From NCBI RefSeq assembly GCF_954871325.1, contig NC_088778.1, forward strand, positions 20,693,120 to 20,757,119: a DNA stretch of 64,000 nucleotides, given 5' to 3'. Shown here piece by piece: positions 48,290 to 60,572 of this stretch. This stretch comes from Gordionus sp. m RMFG-2023. Lineage: Eukaryota > Nematomorpha > Gordioida > Chordodea > Parachordodidae. The notes below the pieces were generated by a model. It made no database searches, was not told where the DNA came from, and saw only the letters and a program-made list of their open reading frames with translations. Both the position numbers and the translations under genes were made by a program. Positions within the stretch are counted from its first letter, which is position 1; every line of letters begins with the position of its first letter.

Positions 48290-50758
48290 GGACAGCACCG
48301 GCTACATGCATTTTTTTAAACTGTAATGAATATTTTGTTATATTTCATGTTTTAGTTTAAATAGTAATAATAACATATATTTATAATAATCATTTAATAA
48401 TAAAAATTTATTCTCTTCATATTCTAATAATATTAGTGAAAAATCGCATATTTTTAAAGTTAACCTTAATAATTTATTCAATATTTTTTAAAAAAATTTT
48501 AATGTTGGAACGGGGGCTGAATAGCTAACGTATTAATAAGAACTTATAGCATACATGTCGATCAGAAAGTGGGTGTTAGTTTATGTAATAATTCGTCATT
48601 TTGGCAATTTCATATTGTGTAATTTCCCTCTGAGACTACTTATTAAAACCAAGTTTATTTACAACTAAATTTTTAAAATACGGGTCATGCTTAATACCCA
48701 GGCGTCAATTTTTTAAATCTTGGCAATACTAATTAAGCCAGAACACATTCTATCTGGGATTATATTTAATAATTCATAATACGAAATTTAAATGTTTTTT
48801 ACATAAAATATGAGCACTATTAAACTTCTATAGTTTTGAATTATAAATAGGTATAATATACATTTTTTATTTATTAACTTCCTGCATTATATATATTTAT
48901 AATATAATAATTGAACCTATCACGTTATTTGTGGAATTATCAATATATAAATATGGAAGTAAAAAATAGCTATTAATAAACTAAAACAAAGTGGTAATAA
49001 ACTCTAATCATTAGGGCCAATTTCAATTAACTCCTTGCGATAACATAATATAAGATTATACATTATAAAATGTTATTTAATTTAATATCTAATAGCCGTA
49101 AACATTAGATAACTATAAGTATTAACGTATTTCATACGTTTTTTATTTTTATTTTTGCTATCCTGGCTCTCCCGTTTGCATGGGCCTGCTTTTAATATAC
49201 AATGTATTTTTGTGATTTTTTAAATTTTCTTGCCGCAAAATCATTTGGGGATAAATTTAAAAATTACTGGGGTTAAATTATTAGAAAACAATTAACCCAT
49301 TATTTGAAAATTTTATTATCTAATCCATCGGAACCTCATCCATAATTTCCCACCGCGAATGTCTTTGCGCAAAATTATTATCACGAGCGCATAAATGAAG
49401 ACAACATATTCAATATCAATTTACCCACTAAAGTTCCTTAAATCATAAACCTTAAATGTTTTAAGGATATTTTATTACTTATCTTTATCGGAACCCTTAG
49501 GATATAACCTGAAATGTAAATTATATATAATGTCTTATATGATATATAAAAATTGAAAAAAAGTTTCATAGAGATTCATGTCATTATTTTATAAGCCTCC
49601 CAATTATAATTTTTAGATATTGTACATCGATATAACCTACTAATTCATTTGAATAAACATCCCGTTTTTCTTCATTCCACATTTCAATAAGAAATAACTG
49701 AAGTTATGATTAATCAAAAAAAAATTCAAAATATTCTATTAGATTAGATGATATGAAGAATAAATTATGGAAATAAATCATTTGATCTTCAGTTGTTTTG
49801 GTTTTTTATTTTTGCTGATTTCTAAGAAATTTTATAATATAATTTATTTTATACTTGTTTGAGTATCCGGTTTTCCAATGTAGGACAAGAATGATTAAAT
49901 TTTAACACAAATGAATATGAAAACAAAAAATTCTATAGAATAATCTAACTAAACAATATAAAAAAATTAAAAAACTTAGTTTTCGCCATTTTTTAAAAAT
50001 AATATCAGTTCAATTTAAATAACGCGTTTTTATGAAAAACAACGCTAAACGTTTCTTCTCAATTTTTAAGCACATCTACTCATTTTTTCTAATAAAATGG
50101 AATTAAAATAAATCAGGATTTTTTGAAAATAATTATAAATAGGAAATGTTTCAAATCAATAAAATAAATAGTTTTAATATCGGGAAACCGAGTAAATGGG
50201 TTAAATGTTTATTTATTTACTTTTACATATTTAACACAACTTTTTGTTGGATAGGGGGACAGGCTTACAAATATCTTTTAAAATAAAAGTTCTATATAGT
50301 AATCAATATCAAATGAAAGAGAATTCAAAAAATTGAGCGCTAATCAAATAGACCTCAGATCAAGGCCAGGGCGAGAGAGTAGGCGTTAAAAGGATCTACT
50401 AAATATTAACAATAGTGTGTAAATGATAATAAAAAAATTTATAAAAAATAACTACGATTGTAATTGTGAGATTAAATAGGGGTCTTATTCAATTTTCTCA
50501 TTTTGTAAAGTGCAAAAATTCTTAGGAGCTGCCATAAATCTGCCATATTCTAAAGGAGAGGTAGGATTTTCAAAGATTAAAATGATAAAAAGTGGGATTA
50601 AGTGCGACAACTACATTTACATTTTATATACAAATATTGGTAAATATTTTTGTCAAATTACCAGCTTATAAATCTCTATTTAAATATTGTGTAAATTTAT
50701 TAAGTCAAAATATTTAAAAATTAAAAGCAAATCTACATAGGAAGGAATATATTTTATT
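48290..50758. other. AT-rich intergenic stretch without recognised gene
   Basis: No domain, repeat end or splice-bounded frame recognised on either strand. Confidence 0.5.
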
Positions 50759-50886
50759 TTAAAGTTTAAATTTCATGAACTCTTCGCAATTCATCTCAAA
50801 ATTCTGCTTTACCATTAATTCGGCCTCTAATAAATCAAATGAGACCGAAGAACGATTTTTCGCCCAGTCATATTCATTAAACTTAT
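50759..50886 (-). CDS. Possible terminal exon, unknown protein
   Basis: After an acceptor-like TATCGCACAG the minus strand is open to a stop: KFNEYDWAKNRSSVSF, then DLLEAELMVKQNFEMNCEEF. The base composition is less AT-rich than its flanks and the residue mix is protein-like. No family is recognised and no partner exon is certain. It ends in its own stop, so with 51047-51148 it would represent a different transcript or a decayed copy. Confidence 0.3.
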
Positions 50887-51046
50887 CTGTGCGATAACAT
50901 TTGAATGTAGAATTAAAAATATACCATTACATATTTTTTAGGCTTATATTTACATTTTTATTCAATCAAAATATTCAAACTTGATTATATCGTTCATCAT
51001 GACTTTAAGATATTTTTATCTATAATTATTAAAATCATATCTTTTT

Positions 51047-51148
51047 TCAATATGGTTTGATAATTTCAGTTATTTCTTTATATTCTTCAACTTTGTCAAT
51101 CAGAACCAGTGTAATATCATCGCTGTTAAATTTGAAGGCTGAATATTT
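51047..51148 (-). CDS. Possible terminal exon with a PP2C-like SDDIT motif
   Basis: A clear acceptor (GTTTTTAG) is followed by 33 codons and a stop: KYSAFKFNSDDITLVLIDK, then VEEYKEITEIIKPY. SDDITLVLI resembles the C-terminal beta strand of PPM/PP2C phosphatases, but the match is short and the rest of the domain was not found nearby. Confidence 0.3.
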   Translation of the reverse strand, partial: KYSAFKFNSDDITLVLIDKVEEYKEITEIIKPY

Positions 51149-51292
51149 CTAAAAACTAATTGTAAATTATGTCAACTTGCTTTATTAGTACCAATTGAGT
51201 GCACGAATAATAGCCAGTAAAAGGAAAAAATTATTAGTAAGAAAATTTTGGCAAACTTATAATTTAAGCGACTGAAATAATTTACAAATATT

Positions 51293-51448
51293 TTATCGAT
51301 GTCGTGTTAGACAGTATAAAAAGATTAGTAAAATAAGAAAAATGGCCAATTTTGGCACCATACATGATAGCATGGAAAATAGCGGGTTTGTGCTAATATT
51401 TATTAATTCTTCAATCCATTTTTTCACACACAAAACCGTGGTATAAGC
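51293..51448 (-). CDS. Possible terminal exon of a membrane protein
   Basis: The acceptor TTTTATTAG is followed by 51 open codons: AYTTVLCVKKWIEELINIS, then a hydrophobic stretch LAIFLILLIFLYCL ending TRHR. A Cys-Lys-Trp segment followed by a helix and a short basic tail resembles the end of tetraspanins, weakly. A diverged, broken relative appears on the same strand at about 51560-51745. Confidence 0.3.
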   Translation of the reverse strand, partial: AYTTVLCVKKWIEELINISTNPLFSMLSCMVPKLAIFLILLIFLYCLTRHR

Positions 51449-51749
51449 CTAATAAAATCTATATCACGCATTAAGAGTAAAATCAACCAAATTTCTGGAA
51501 GTGGAAGTTATACATTAATTAGTTAGAAAATTTATTATATTGATGCTTCAATTCGTTCGGTAGATAGTTTTTAAAAAAGCGCATTACTGACAAAATAAGA
51601 TAAAATTGCCGCGTCATGCGAAAACAAATATTATAGAAGCGCTTAATATTTTTGGGTGAGCTCATACCATATAAAATGCCAGATTATTTACTAATCCATC
51701 AATCAGTTTTTCCAGTCAATAAACAAAAGCAAGCACTCCTTTAAGTATA

Positions 51750-53149
51750 AACCAAAGATTTATTAGCATTACTAAAATTTGCATCAAAATTTAAGATTGG
51801 AAGAAGAATAAGAGCAATTATAATAAAAAAATTAAATAAAATATCTAAAAAAAAATATTACTATCATCATTTATAAAATCAACTTTTTATCCTAATTTTA
51901 AAATGTGAGGGTTTAAAAAAAAGGCTAACTCGATATTTTAGCCAAAAGTGAATTATCCAAGCTTGGAAATTTTTCCGACAGATGACAGAAAGCGAGTCAT
52001 TTAACAACACTTTATTTCCGTTTTTCAATTATAATTTGTAAAAAAAAATTCTGAAAATTTTATTTCTAGATTTATAAGATTTTTATTCTTACTTTTTTAA
52101 ATATGATTTCTCTGAGATTATTTTATTTAAAAAATTATGGAGGGAGTTTTATCAATTTAAAAGAAAATTTTCATCTAGATAACAATATAAAAGTATTATG
52201 AAAACAAAAATTATTTTACCTAATCATATACCCTTGTCCAGGCCACTGGTCAGAACACTTATTTAACAAGGCAGTTATACTGTAAAATCCAAGCTGATAT
52301 TGTTTTGCTTATCATATCCTACATAATTAATAGTAAATGGATTATAATTACATTGGTTTTAAGCATTTAAATTTTCATCTAAAACCTTATAAAATTAAAA
52401 TAAAGTCTAGATAGGCTTCTGCTAATTGGTTTTCGAAGAATGATTTTAAAATTATTGGTGGATGTTTAGAGAAAATACCTCAAAATGTTTATAAGTTTTT
52501 CAATTCAGGCACAAGTGAAAAGAAAAACATCTCATAGACATTTCTTCGTAAATTTTTTAAATAAACTAGTTTTTATAAAAATTTTAAGATTTATGACTAT
52601 TCAACGGGATATAGCGTTATTTTTCGCGAGACAGAAATTTATTTTTTTATTTTGGGTTATCATTATTTAATATTTATTTAATCAAAAAAATAAAAATGAT
52701 AAAAAAAAATATAACAAATCAAATGATATATATTGTAAATTTTTGTTTTTATTTTATGAAGCCACCCACACTCAATTATACTATTATAGCAATTTAAATA
52801 AGAATATAATATATTAAAAAGTTTCAAACGCCAATACTTAAATAATTATGAACCTTTAACGACACGCCCTGATATCATATTTATTAAAAAGAAAGTTATT
52901 ACAGAAATCAATACACTTTTTCGCGAATATTCGTCACATTGGATGTCGTTTATTCAAAAAATTAAACAAAGATAATCTAATCTTGAAAATCAAAAACAAT
53001 TCTTGTTATTTTCATATATAGATTTCAATATTTTTTTCTCGGGGTAGAGGGTGTTTCACCAGAATTATTGAGCAATTTTTAAAAAATTTTTATAAGTTTT
53101 AATTCAATTTAAAATAATAAAGATACTTGTTATAAATTTCTACATATTT
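51750..53149. other. AT-rich stretch without recognised gene
   Basis: Contains a 61-codon + strand frame at 52485-52670 with no recognised domain. Otherwise nothing seen. Confidence 0.4.
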
Positions 53150-53377
53150 TGGATGGGGATTTGTTAGGAGGGAACTGAAGCATCTATGTCACCGTTCGAC
53201 GGCGTTCTTGGTTTTCGCTTCCCCATTCAGAGTTACAGCTTCATAGTTCAATATTAAACAGAGCAGGTAGTCCGCCTCTTCCAAATGTTTTACCATTGTT
53301 CTTCAAAAGTCTCAATAAGAGGCTGGAATAACAATTGATTGTCAGAATAAAAATCGGAGCCTATTAATAATTCAAAT

Positions 53378-53588
53378 TAGTATTGTTAAACGGCTCGATT
53401 TTAGCCGATTTTTAAAAACGGCTAAATATTTAAGAAAAATATTGTCTAAGCCTCGAGATATATTTAATAGATGTTCAAACCTTTGTGCCACCTATGAGCT
53501 ATTAAGGCTTGCATAATATTTTTCCTAATAAAATATTGAGTTAGCCATTTTTTAAAATCAGCTCAAAATGAGCCGTTTAACAACACTA
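53378..53588. mobile_element. hAT-type MITE, complete (211 bp), inside the MULE relic
   Basis: tagtattgttaaacggctc and gagccgtttaacaacacta are inverted ends, with a perfect 8-bp duplication attcaaat (53370-53377, 53589-53596). It interrupts the MULE transposase remnant. Family members are at 16176 and 19776-19997. Confidence 0.85.
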
Positions 53589-53897
53589 ATTCAAATGTTT
53601 CAATTATATTTAATGGTAGTATAAATGCCAAGACCATCATTCTAAGTTGTGAATTAAATTCCAAATCTATTTTTTATATTTCTGCGATATTTCCGGATAT
53701 ATTTGAGTGTTTCGCCAAAAGGATCGGCCAAAATGGATATGACAAAATTTGTGTTGAGAACTGGGAAACACTAACTGAAAGCTTTTACACTGGCTATTTC
53801 GAAATCTGTCATAATTTTTTTTGGAGTGCATATTAAGTTATCACGTATAATCGTAAATATTTTTTTATATGTTTCCTAATATTTTTATTGGTCATTT

Positions 53898-54689
53898 CAG
53901 GGATCCAAGTCGAAACGAATATCGGTTCTGGTTCAGGTTCTGGTAAGAATAACGGTTCAAGGTTCAGGTTCGGTTCGTAAAAAATCTAAATATCGGTTTG
54001 GTTTGAACCTCTAAAAACCGGTTTGAACGTTTTTGTATTCAAACCTACATTCGACTTATGCATAGGGAAAAAAAAATTTTTATTTCATAATTTAAATAAA
54101 AAAACATATAAAAACCTTCATTTTTATTAATTGCACATTATAAAATAACATTTAATTTCTAAATATAACAAATAAATTTCAATGATTAATTTTAATATGA
54201 ACAATTACATAAAAAAATTTTTATTAAGCCGCACTAATATATTTTCAACGTCTCACTCAAATTAAATTACATCTATAAGGAGATAATACAAATTTAATTA
54301 TTAAAAAACATCTTTTCACACTAACTTAGGTAGCCGACACTGCTAATATGATATCAGATTTGATGTGTTATTTATAATAATATTTTGGATTTAATTTTTC
54401 TCTAGGCATTATAATTTATAAGTTTAAAATATTTAAAAAATGGTGTAAAAAGACAATATACTAAAGTTTATAAAAATTATGACCGACACTAATCAATCAA
54501 ATGTGATTGATGCTAATCTTTAAAATAATTCGATTTTATAATAATAAAATCACGAGGTTTGAACCGGTTCAGAGGCATTTTAGCGGTTCGGCTAGAAATT
54601 TTTTAGCAGTTTAGGTTTGGTTCAGGTTTGATAAAAAATACCGGTTTTAGCGGTTTAACGGTTCAGTTCAGGTTCGGTTTGGATCCCTG
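53898..54689. mobile_element. Non-autonomous TIR element with ggttcaggtt repeats (792 bp)
   Basis: cagggatccaa and ttggatccctg are inverted ends. Both subterminal regions are arrays of ggttcaggttc/ggttcgg words, with an AT-rich non-coding core. The flanking ggtcatt sequence is duplicated. Inserted in the middle of the MULE relic. Related debris occurs at about 47600-47800. Confidence 0.75.
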
Positions 54690-55225
54690 GTCATTATATA
54701 TATATGAGTGGTAAAATACTATTATTTTTAATAAAGGTGGCGACTATTTAAATGTGCCATCAGAAAATCAATGTTCACAAAAAGCTAAAAAGAGCACATA
54801 TGATAAATAGGGTTCCTTATCGGGCAGCTTATCGTAATAAAAATTTAGGATTTATAGTTTTCCTGTTTCAAATAATTTATAGAACATCTAATTGAACCAT
54901 TGTTATTTGTCTGTGATAGAATATTCATGAGGAATTGCCAGTTCGATAAGATGCTATTCGAAGTGCAAAACTATTTAAACTCGGTGTTCTGTGAATAACA
55001 CTTAATAAGATTCGGTGAAGGTAGTGCTATTGATATGGAATCTTTTAATTGAGATACATGTTTCGCCACAATAATGTTTGGAGTTTCCATAGTATAATTC
55101 AAAGCTTCATTCTTAATTGAATTAATTATTTTCTTGGTTTCCATTTCAATTAAATTTTTGGGATGATTATGTATTTCTTTACATCTCCTATCAAACCCTT
55201 TTCTTTGGTTAGTCGTACTGGACAT

Positions 55226-56590
55226 TTAAATATATCTTGGTCAAGTCATCTGTAATCTTTGAGACAACTTTATCAAGAGGGAACAAATAATTTTTAAAAG
55301 TTAAAATCTTATTTTTGTTTGATAACATAATTTATAAGACTCCGAAATAAAGAGGAAAGAATGGTGAAAATATTTATAATTTATGACACAGGAACCCACA
55401 CCAGCCAGACGAGTAAAAAATATTTTTAAAAAAAATTCGGCAGTACTTTTTTTATATAATTTATCAAATATGACAATTTTTAAATAATACAAAATTAATC
55501 ATTGTTTATTTTTAATATAGCTATTTTTTATTATATTATAAAATATCTAAACTTCAATAGGAACCCATATCAAAATATTATATTTATTTTTATTGAGATT
55601 CATATCTAGATTTAATTTTATAATTTTATACCCCCCCCCCACTCTCTCCCCCAGATTTTCCTTAAAAACAGCGAGTAACAATGTAAACTCATTCCTTTAT
55701 TAACCCGGAAATATTATGTTATAAATATTTTATCTTTCCCGTTCCCCCAACCAGACTCAGACTTGAAGTTAAATATAAAAAAATTTAATCAGCTTTAATT
55801 CAATACTCTTATCGAGATTTAATTTAGAGTAAGTTTTTACACCCCCTCCCCCCAATCTTCCTATCAATTAGATCAAAGAACCTAGATGAATAATAGCATT
55901 CCAAAAATATTTTTGTTCACTTTCATTTGATGTTCTTGTCCTATATTTCTTGTAAAAAATATTTAAATCTATCTAAACCTAGACCTGAGGGTATAGATAG
56001 AGTGATGGGTAATTTTAATAGCACTCAAAATCATTTTATTGACTTTCATATGATACCCTTGTCTAGATAAAAAAAATAGAGTTTACCCCACCCCCTATTG
56101 ACATAAACCTGCATGGAGTATTGATTAATTCTAAAACTAAAGAAATCATGCTTATGCACTTAAAAATAAAAAAAAATAGAAAAAATTTCTGAGCGATATA
56201 TTATATTTTCTGAGGAAATTAAATTTTTACTTATCAAAATCATTTTTTTATGAATTCATTAAAAATTGTTTTAAGTAGTATTCTGAGTAATTATGTGGGA
56301 AAAAAATAATATATGTTGAAGCACCAACCTACGTGTATTGTTATGAAGCATTACATGTTGGTTTAAAGCTTCAGAATTAGTGCTTGACAAAGTTTGGCAA
56401 ACTTCGTGCTTTAAGCTGTCTTATTTATGATTCAGATTCCTATTAGATTTTTTGAAAATATGACTAATATTTTATATCTAATTAAACAGAAAAGAAGATA
56501 AGAAGATATCTATAAAGATCATAAAATAATAGATTCAAAAATATTTTGAATTGAGGAAATCCCTTATTTCACTTAGATATAATTTGAAAA
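55226..56590. other. AT-rich stretch with three C-tract repeats, no gene seen
   Basis: C-rich runs at about 55630-55655, 55841-55853 and 56088-56096 sit in similar contexts (tttaattttat..accccc, tttttacacccc, gtttaccccacccc), suggesting degenerate direct repeats with a period near 210-240 bp. 56010-56590 has no recognised feature. Confidence 0.4.
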
Positions 56591-57187
56591 AGGGATATGC
56601 ATTTGACCGGTCAAATATGGTCATATTCAAATAAAAAAATTTTAATATTCAATATCATCATTTTCTTTAATATTTTTTAATCAATTTTTCTGTTGTCGAA
56701 ATCTCCAATGGGTTTCTGTTCGTCCAATTTCTTTCAAGAAGAAGTAGAACTAAGAATTATTAGAAAAATGCCCCTTCTCTTAATAGCCATGCTGGTCAAA
56801 GCTCATTCAACTGCTTGAGGTTGGAAACTGATTGCTTCTTATGGAAGTTACTGCTTTTCCCATAATTTTCTATTAAATGTGCCGCTTTCACTTCTGAAAT
56901 TTATGATATAACTTGAAATATTTTGATCACCTTGTTTATTCTTGTATATATCACATACTTTATTAAATTCACTATTAGTAAGACGCTCCCCTTAATATTA
57001 GGGACTCAATAAATAGGCAGCATTGTGATCACATATATTTATATCTTTTTTTTCTTTTTCAAACATATTTTTATCTTCAGATTTTTTAGAATATTTAACC
57101 GTATTTGACCAGGTCTAATAATCTTCCATTCAATTTACCGGTCAAATGACTGAATTTGACTGGTCAATTGACCGACTTGCCAACCCT
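56591..57187 (-). mobile_element. Internally deleted hAT derivative related to the 983-3458 element
   Basis: Ends agggatatgcatttgacc and ttgccaaccct match those of the hAT relic at 983-3458. The interior keeps blocks similar to 1150-1620 (aatttctttc-agaa, agacgctcccctt, aataggcagcattgt) but lacks the rest of the transposase. The target duplication is unclear. Confidence 0.75.
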
Positions 57188-57364
57188 AGGATGAATTTAT
57201 AAATATTAAGTCATCAGACAATAAATATTAATGCAACCCAGATATCAATTTCGCCAATAAGGATCAAGATTTAACTAATAAACTGAATGATTAATATTAA
57301 TAAAGCTGAGTAGTTCCTTATTTTTTAAAAAAATATTATTCAATTAATATAATTTTAAAAATAA

Positions 57365-58129
57365 ATGTTGCAATATTTAATTCGCTATAATATTCGCGAT
57401 ATATGTTTCACCAAATAATTTTCGTTATATAGTCTTAGCGATTTGGGTTTCGCGATTTAGCCATAAAATTTTAGCGATTATTGATTCGCGATAAAAGTTT
57501 TGCGGTAATATATTTGCTTTAAAGGTTTCGCGATAAAAATTTACGATATTTGTTTCGCGATTATTGACTGCGCGGAATAGTATTCACTAATGTCTGTTAG
57601 TTTACGACGTTTTGGCTATCATTGCAATCTAAATTAAAAAAGATAATAAAATAATTAATATGAAATTTAACACAATAACATAATTTTTGGTTTCTTTTAT
57701 TCATAACTATTAATTATACAATAATAAATTATACAGTAAAAACAAGTTAAATAAAAAAATTAAAAGAAAACTAAAAAAAAAAAATTTTTAAGTAAAAAGT
57801 TATCAGTGCTTAATTATTTAAATTACAATCTTTATTTTTGATAATTATTGAAAATTTACAAAAACTATTTTTTTTAAATCAAAATATCATCTGATTACAA
57901 TCAACAAAAAAAACTATTTTTAAAATAACATATCGTCTGATTATAAATCCCTTCAAAATTTATATAAACAACAAAAAACTATCTTTAAAATAAAATATCG
58001 TCTGATTATAATTAACTTCAAAATTTATATAAACAAAAAAAATTAAATTGGACAATCACAACAATGTGAATTGGCGATAAAAGTTTCGCTATAAAATCTA
58101 TTCGCGATAAAAGTTTTGCTGTATTGAAT
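57365..58129. repeat. Solo foldback arm (GCGATAAAA repeat family)
   Basis: 57365-57560 is an imperfect tandem array of ttcgcgataaaa / tttcgctataaa words. 58070-58129 has the same words and ends ttttgctgtattgaatggaac, like the terminal region of foldback element A. Both blocks are in right-arm orientation, so this is one arm or a deleted copy. The 500 bp between are AT-rich and non-coding, with three similar aaaaactatttttaaaataa-tatcgtctgattat units at 57860-58020. Confidence 0.6.
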
Positions 58130-58411
58130 GGAACTATCTTTGGGCTTAAGCTTTAAAACTGTGGCTGATGTTGAGAAATCGACGAAAATTATATATTTAT
58201 CTGAATGTATTTTACCTAAGGTTAATATATCTATGATCAACCTTATGCTAATTGTTCTTTAAATTATTGACGATACAATAAACCAAAATAAGGTCCCTAT
58301 GATAGTCTTGGTAGTTCAGGCAAGCTTTATAATACTTTATATTTGAGATGATAGTAATATTTTATTAGCCTAGGAACAGCTGACATATCTTTTATACTTT
58401 TTGCTTGGACA

Positions 58412-58790
58412 ATCGATCGTGATGAAATTTGGGGGGGGGGGGGGGTTTAGGGTTTTTTATATAAGATTTAATTACTCGTTCCTTTGTCAACATTTTATTA
58501 TAATATGTGAAATTCCATTTTAAGAATTCAGGCACAACAATTAATTATTATAAAAAAAATCGCATTCTAAGTACAAACCCCTATAAAGGTCGAGTTAAAA
58601 ACTCTCTTGGCCACCATGGTGAAATTATGGGTTTCGGTTTTTTACATAAGATTTATTTTATCCTTTTTTGTCAACATTTTATTACAATATGTTAAATTCC
58701 ATTTTAAGAATGAACGCACAACATTTTATTATAATATAAAAATCCCATTTTAAGTATCAAAAAATCCCTTTGTGTCTATAAATTCATTCT
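58412..58790. repeat. Tandem duplication, two approx. 190-bp copies, with a G15 run
   Basis: 58412-58606 and 58610-58790 are direct diverged copies: gtgaaatt, then gttttttayataagattta, ttgtcaacattttatta and aaattccattttaagaat. The first copy contains 15 consecutive G (58431-58445). Confidence 0.7.
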
Positions 58791-59858
58791 ATTTATATCA
58801 ATATTTCATGTCATATTCCAAGAGGTCATATAATGTTAATTTAACTTAAATTATTTGAACGATGAAAAATAACGCGTTAAGATTATCATACAACTAATTT
58901 TAAAAAGTAACAATTAAACTTTAAAATACATTGAATTAAAACAAACAATAAATAGAAAACAACACATTATTAACAGATCGATATATAAATTAACTATACT
59001 ATTATTAGCTACTTCTGTATAAAGACTATATTTGTCATCTCCTCAGATAACGGAATTAATTTGTCAACACTTTATATTTTAAACCAAACGTCTATTATTA
59101 AACCGTGAAAATGGAGCGAATCATTTGATAAAACCCGGATCTTTTAAACACTATATCACAATGGCCCCAATATCTCTTTCTTTGTTATTGTCTATGTGCG
59201 ACCATACTTCTTCTCTTCTATTTCGAATTGTTGTGTATAGTTAACACCTTGAAATTTCTAGTACTCTAGGTAAAGGGTTTTGTTGGATAAAAATAGGAAA
59301 TGATATATACAAACCCATCACCTAGCAGGGTTAAATTTTTTATATCATAAATTACAAATAAAATATTTATATGAAAATATAATTAAAGAGATTTTTTTAT
59401 TTTGCATATAAAAAAATTTTTTTAGAGATTATTATATAGAAAATAATATGATTTACAAATATGTTAAAAGTACACTAACAAATATAACATTTTATTCACT
59501 GACATATTTTATGAAAATAACGGAATTCATAGCTCATAAGAATAAAACATAATATTTATGATTCACCCATAATCAAATAAAGGGGAAATTTCTGATTCAG
59601 CAGTTATTCTTTGATCAACTATTTGCCAATGTTATACTATATTTATGCAATTTATTATAGAATTCTATTTGAATTTTTAAAGTTGTTAAAATCAATAAAC
59701 CGATTTCATACCGAAAAAGTTTTAAAATTAGAATCGAAATCTTAATTTTACACTATGAACAACAACTCATAAAATTGAAATATTTTGAAATTAAACAAAA
59801 TCGAATCCTCAAAATTTTTGCTTTATATTTTTTTAAAAAACGTTTATTTTGTTCATAG
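58791..59858. other. AT-rich stretch, no gene assigned
   Basis: A 27-codon + strand frame at about 59161-59245 (MAPISLSLLLSMCDH...) looks like a signal peptide, but its possible donors do not match the phase of the exon at 59859. Nothing else seen. Confidence 0.3.
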
Positions 59859-60271
59859 ATACAATCGATTATAATCAATCCTTAGCTATGCATAATGAAA
59901 ATATTACAACAGAATCTTTATTACTAGTCAAAAAAAAAATTAAGTTATCCAAATCAATTATTAACCGAAAAATATGCTTATCGTTTTTACCTTTTATAAC
60001 TTTTGCGATCGTACATTGCCTTTTATTTTTATGCTCAATGTGTAGTGTATTATTCATCGCTCTGCGCAGCCACATTTTTGCAACTTACTTTAAATCCTTC
60101 CAAATTAGAAATAATTTAAAGAAATTATCAATGAAAAAGGGACTAAAACCGTGTGTTGCTTATATTGAAAACAATAGATGTAGTTCGGCAAATTCCCCAA
60201 ATCTAAGTCACGACAAATTAATTAACTTAAATGACACTTTTTCAAATATCTATTCCAAGAATTCAACATAA
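59859..60271 (+). CDS. Possible terminal exon of a membrane protein, unknown
   Basis: Open from an acceptor-like gttcatag to a stop, about 137 codons. The first Met is near 59889 (MHNENITTESLLLVKKK). One or two hydrophobic segments follow (ICLSFLPFITFAIVHC, LLFLCSMCSVLFIALR), then a basic, Ser/Asn-rich tail ending YSKNST. Longer than chance frames in this AT-rich region and with balanced residue use. No family recognised, and no upstream exon was found with matching phase. Confidence 0.4.
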
Positions 60272-60572
60272 TATTATGAAAGCTCAAAATTTATACTAGT
60301 AACCATTTATAGTTTTTATATTTAATATTTAAAATTGCAAGGCTTATTAGATTTAATACTATGAGATTAGTTATCTGCGCTAGTTAATTATATAGATCGT
60401 ATAAACCATAATTATAATATTCATGAATATTGTTATAAATATTTGCTTTTTATTGTGTACAATAATATATTATCCATTTTTCGTATATAATATTTTCCCA
60501 GGCACTTATCCGACTTACATTTCTATTTTAAGTAAAAATTAAATTATTCTTTTTTGAATAATTTTAGGGTAG

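Larger units (their letters stand above)
53150..55225 (-). mobile_element. MULE (Mutator-like) transposon relic with FLYWCH-type N-terminus, split by two insertions
   Basis: Minus-strand pieces lie in order. 55225-54971 has HNHPKNLIEMETKKI and KHVSQLKDSISIALPSPNLIK, typical of FLYWCH/MULE N-terminal regions. Near 54760 is FSDGTFK, the first catalytic Asp segment. 53815-53780 has MTDFEIASVKAF. 53345-53275 has SDFYSDNQLLFQPL then IETFEEQW. 53245-53165 carries NGEAKTKNAVER then HRCFSSLL across small shifts, matching the NNxVEGWHRxFSSLL region of MULE transposases. Several stops and shifts show it is dead. It is interrupted by the element at 53898-54689 and the MITE at 53378-53588. Terminal inverted repeats were not located, so the outer limits are those of recognisable coding. 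Confidence 0.8.

Noticed and set aside
53160-53830. Long + strand frames (…VRRRSWFSLPHSEL…, …NSKSIFYISAIFPDIF…) that look like host exons
   Set aside because: The opposite strand carries clear MULE transposase motifs in order, so these frames are shadows.
58043-58240. 65-codon minus ORF
   Set aside because: Part is the foldback terminal array and the rest has no recognised feature.
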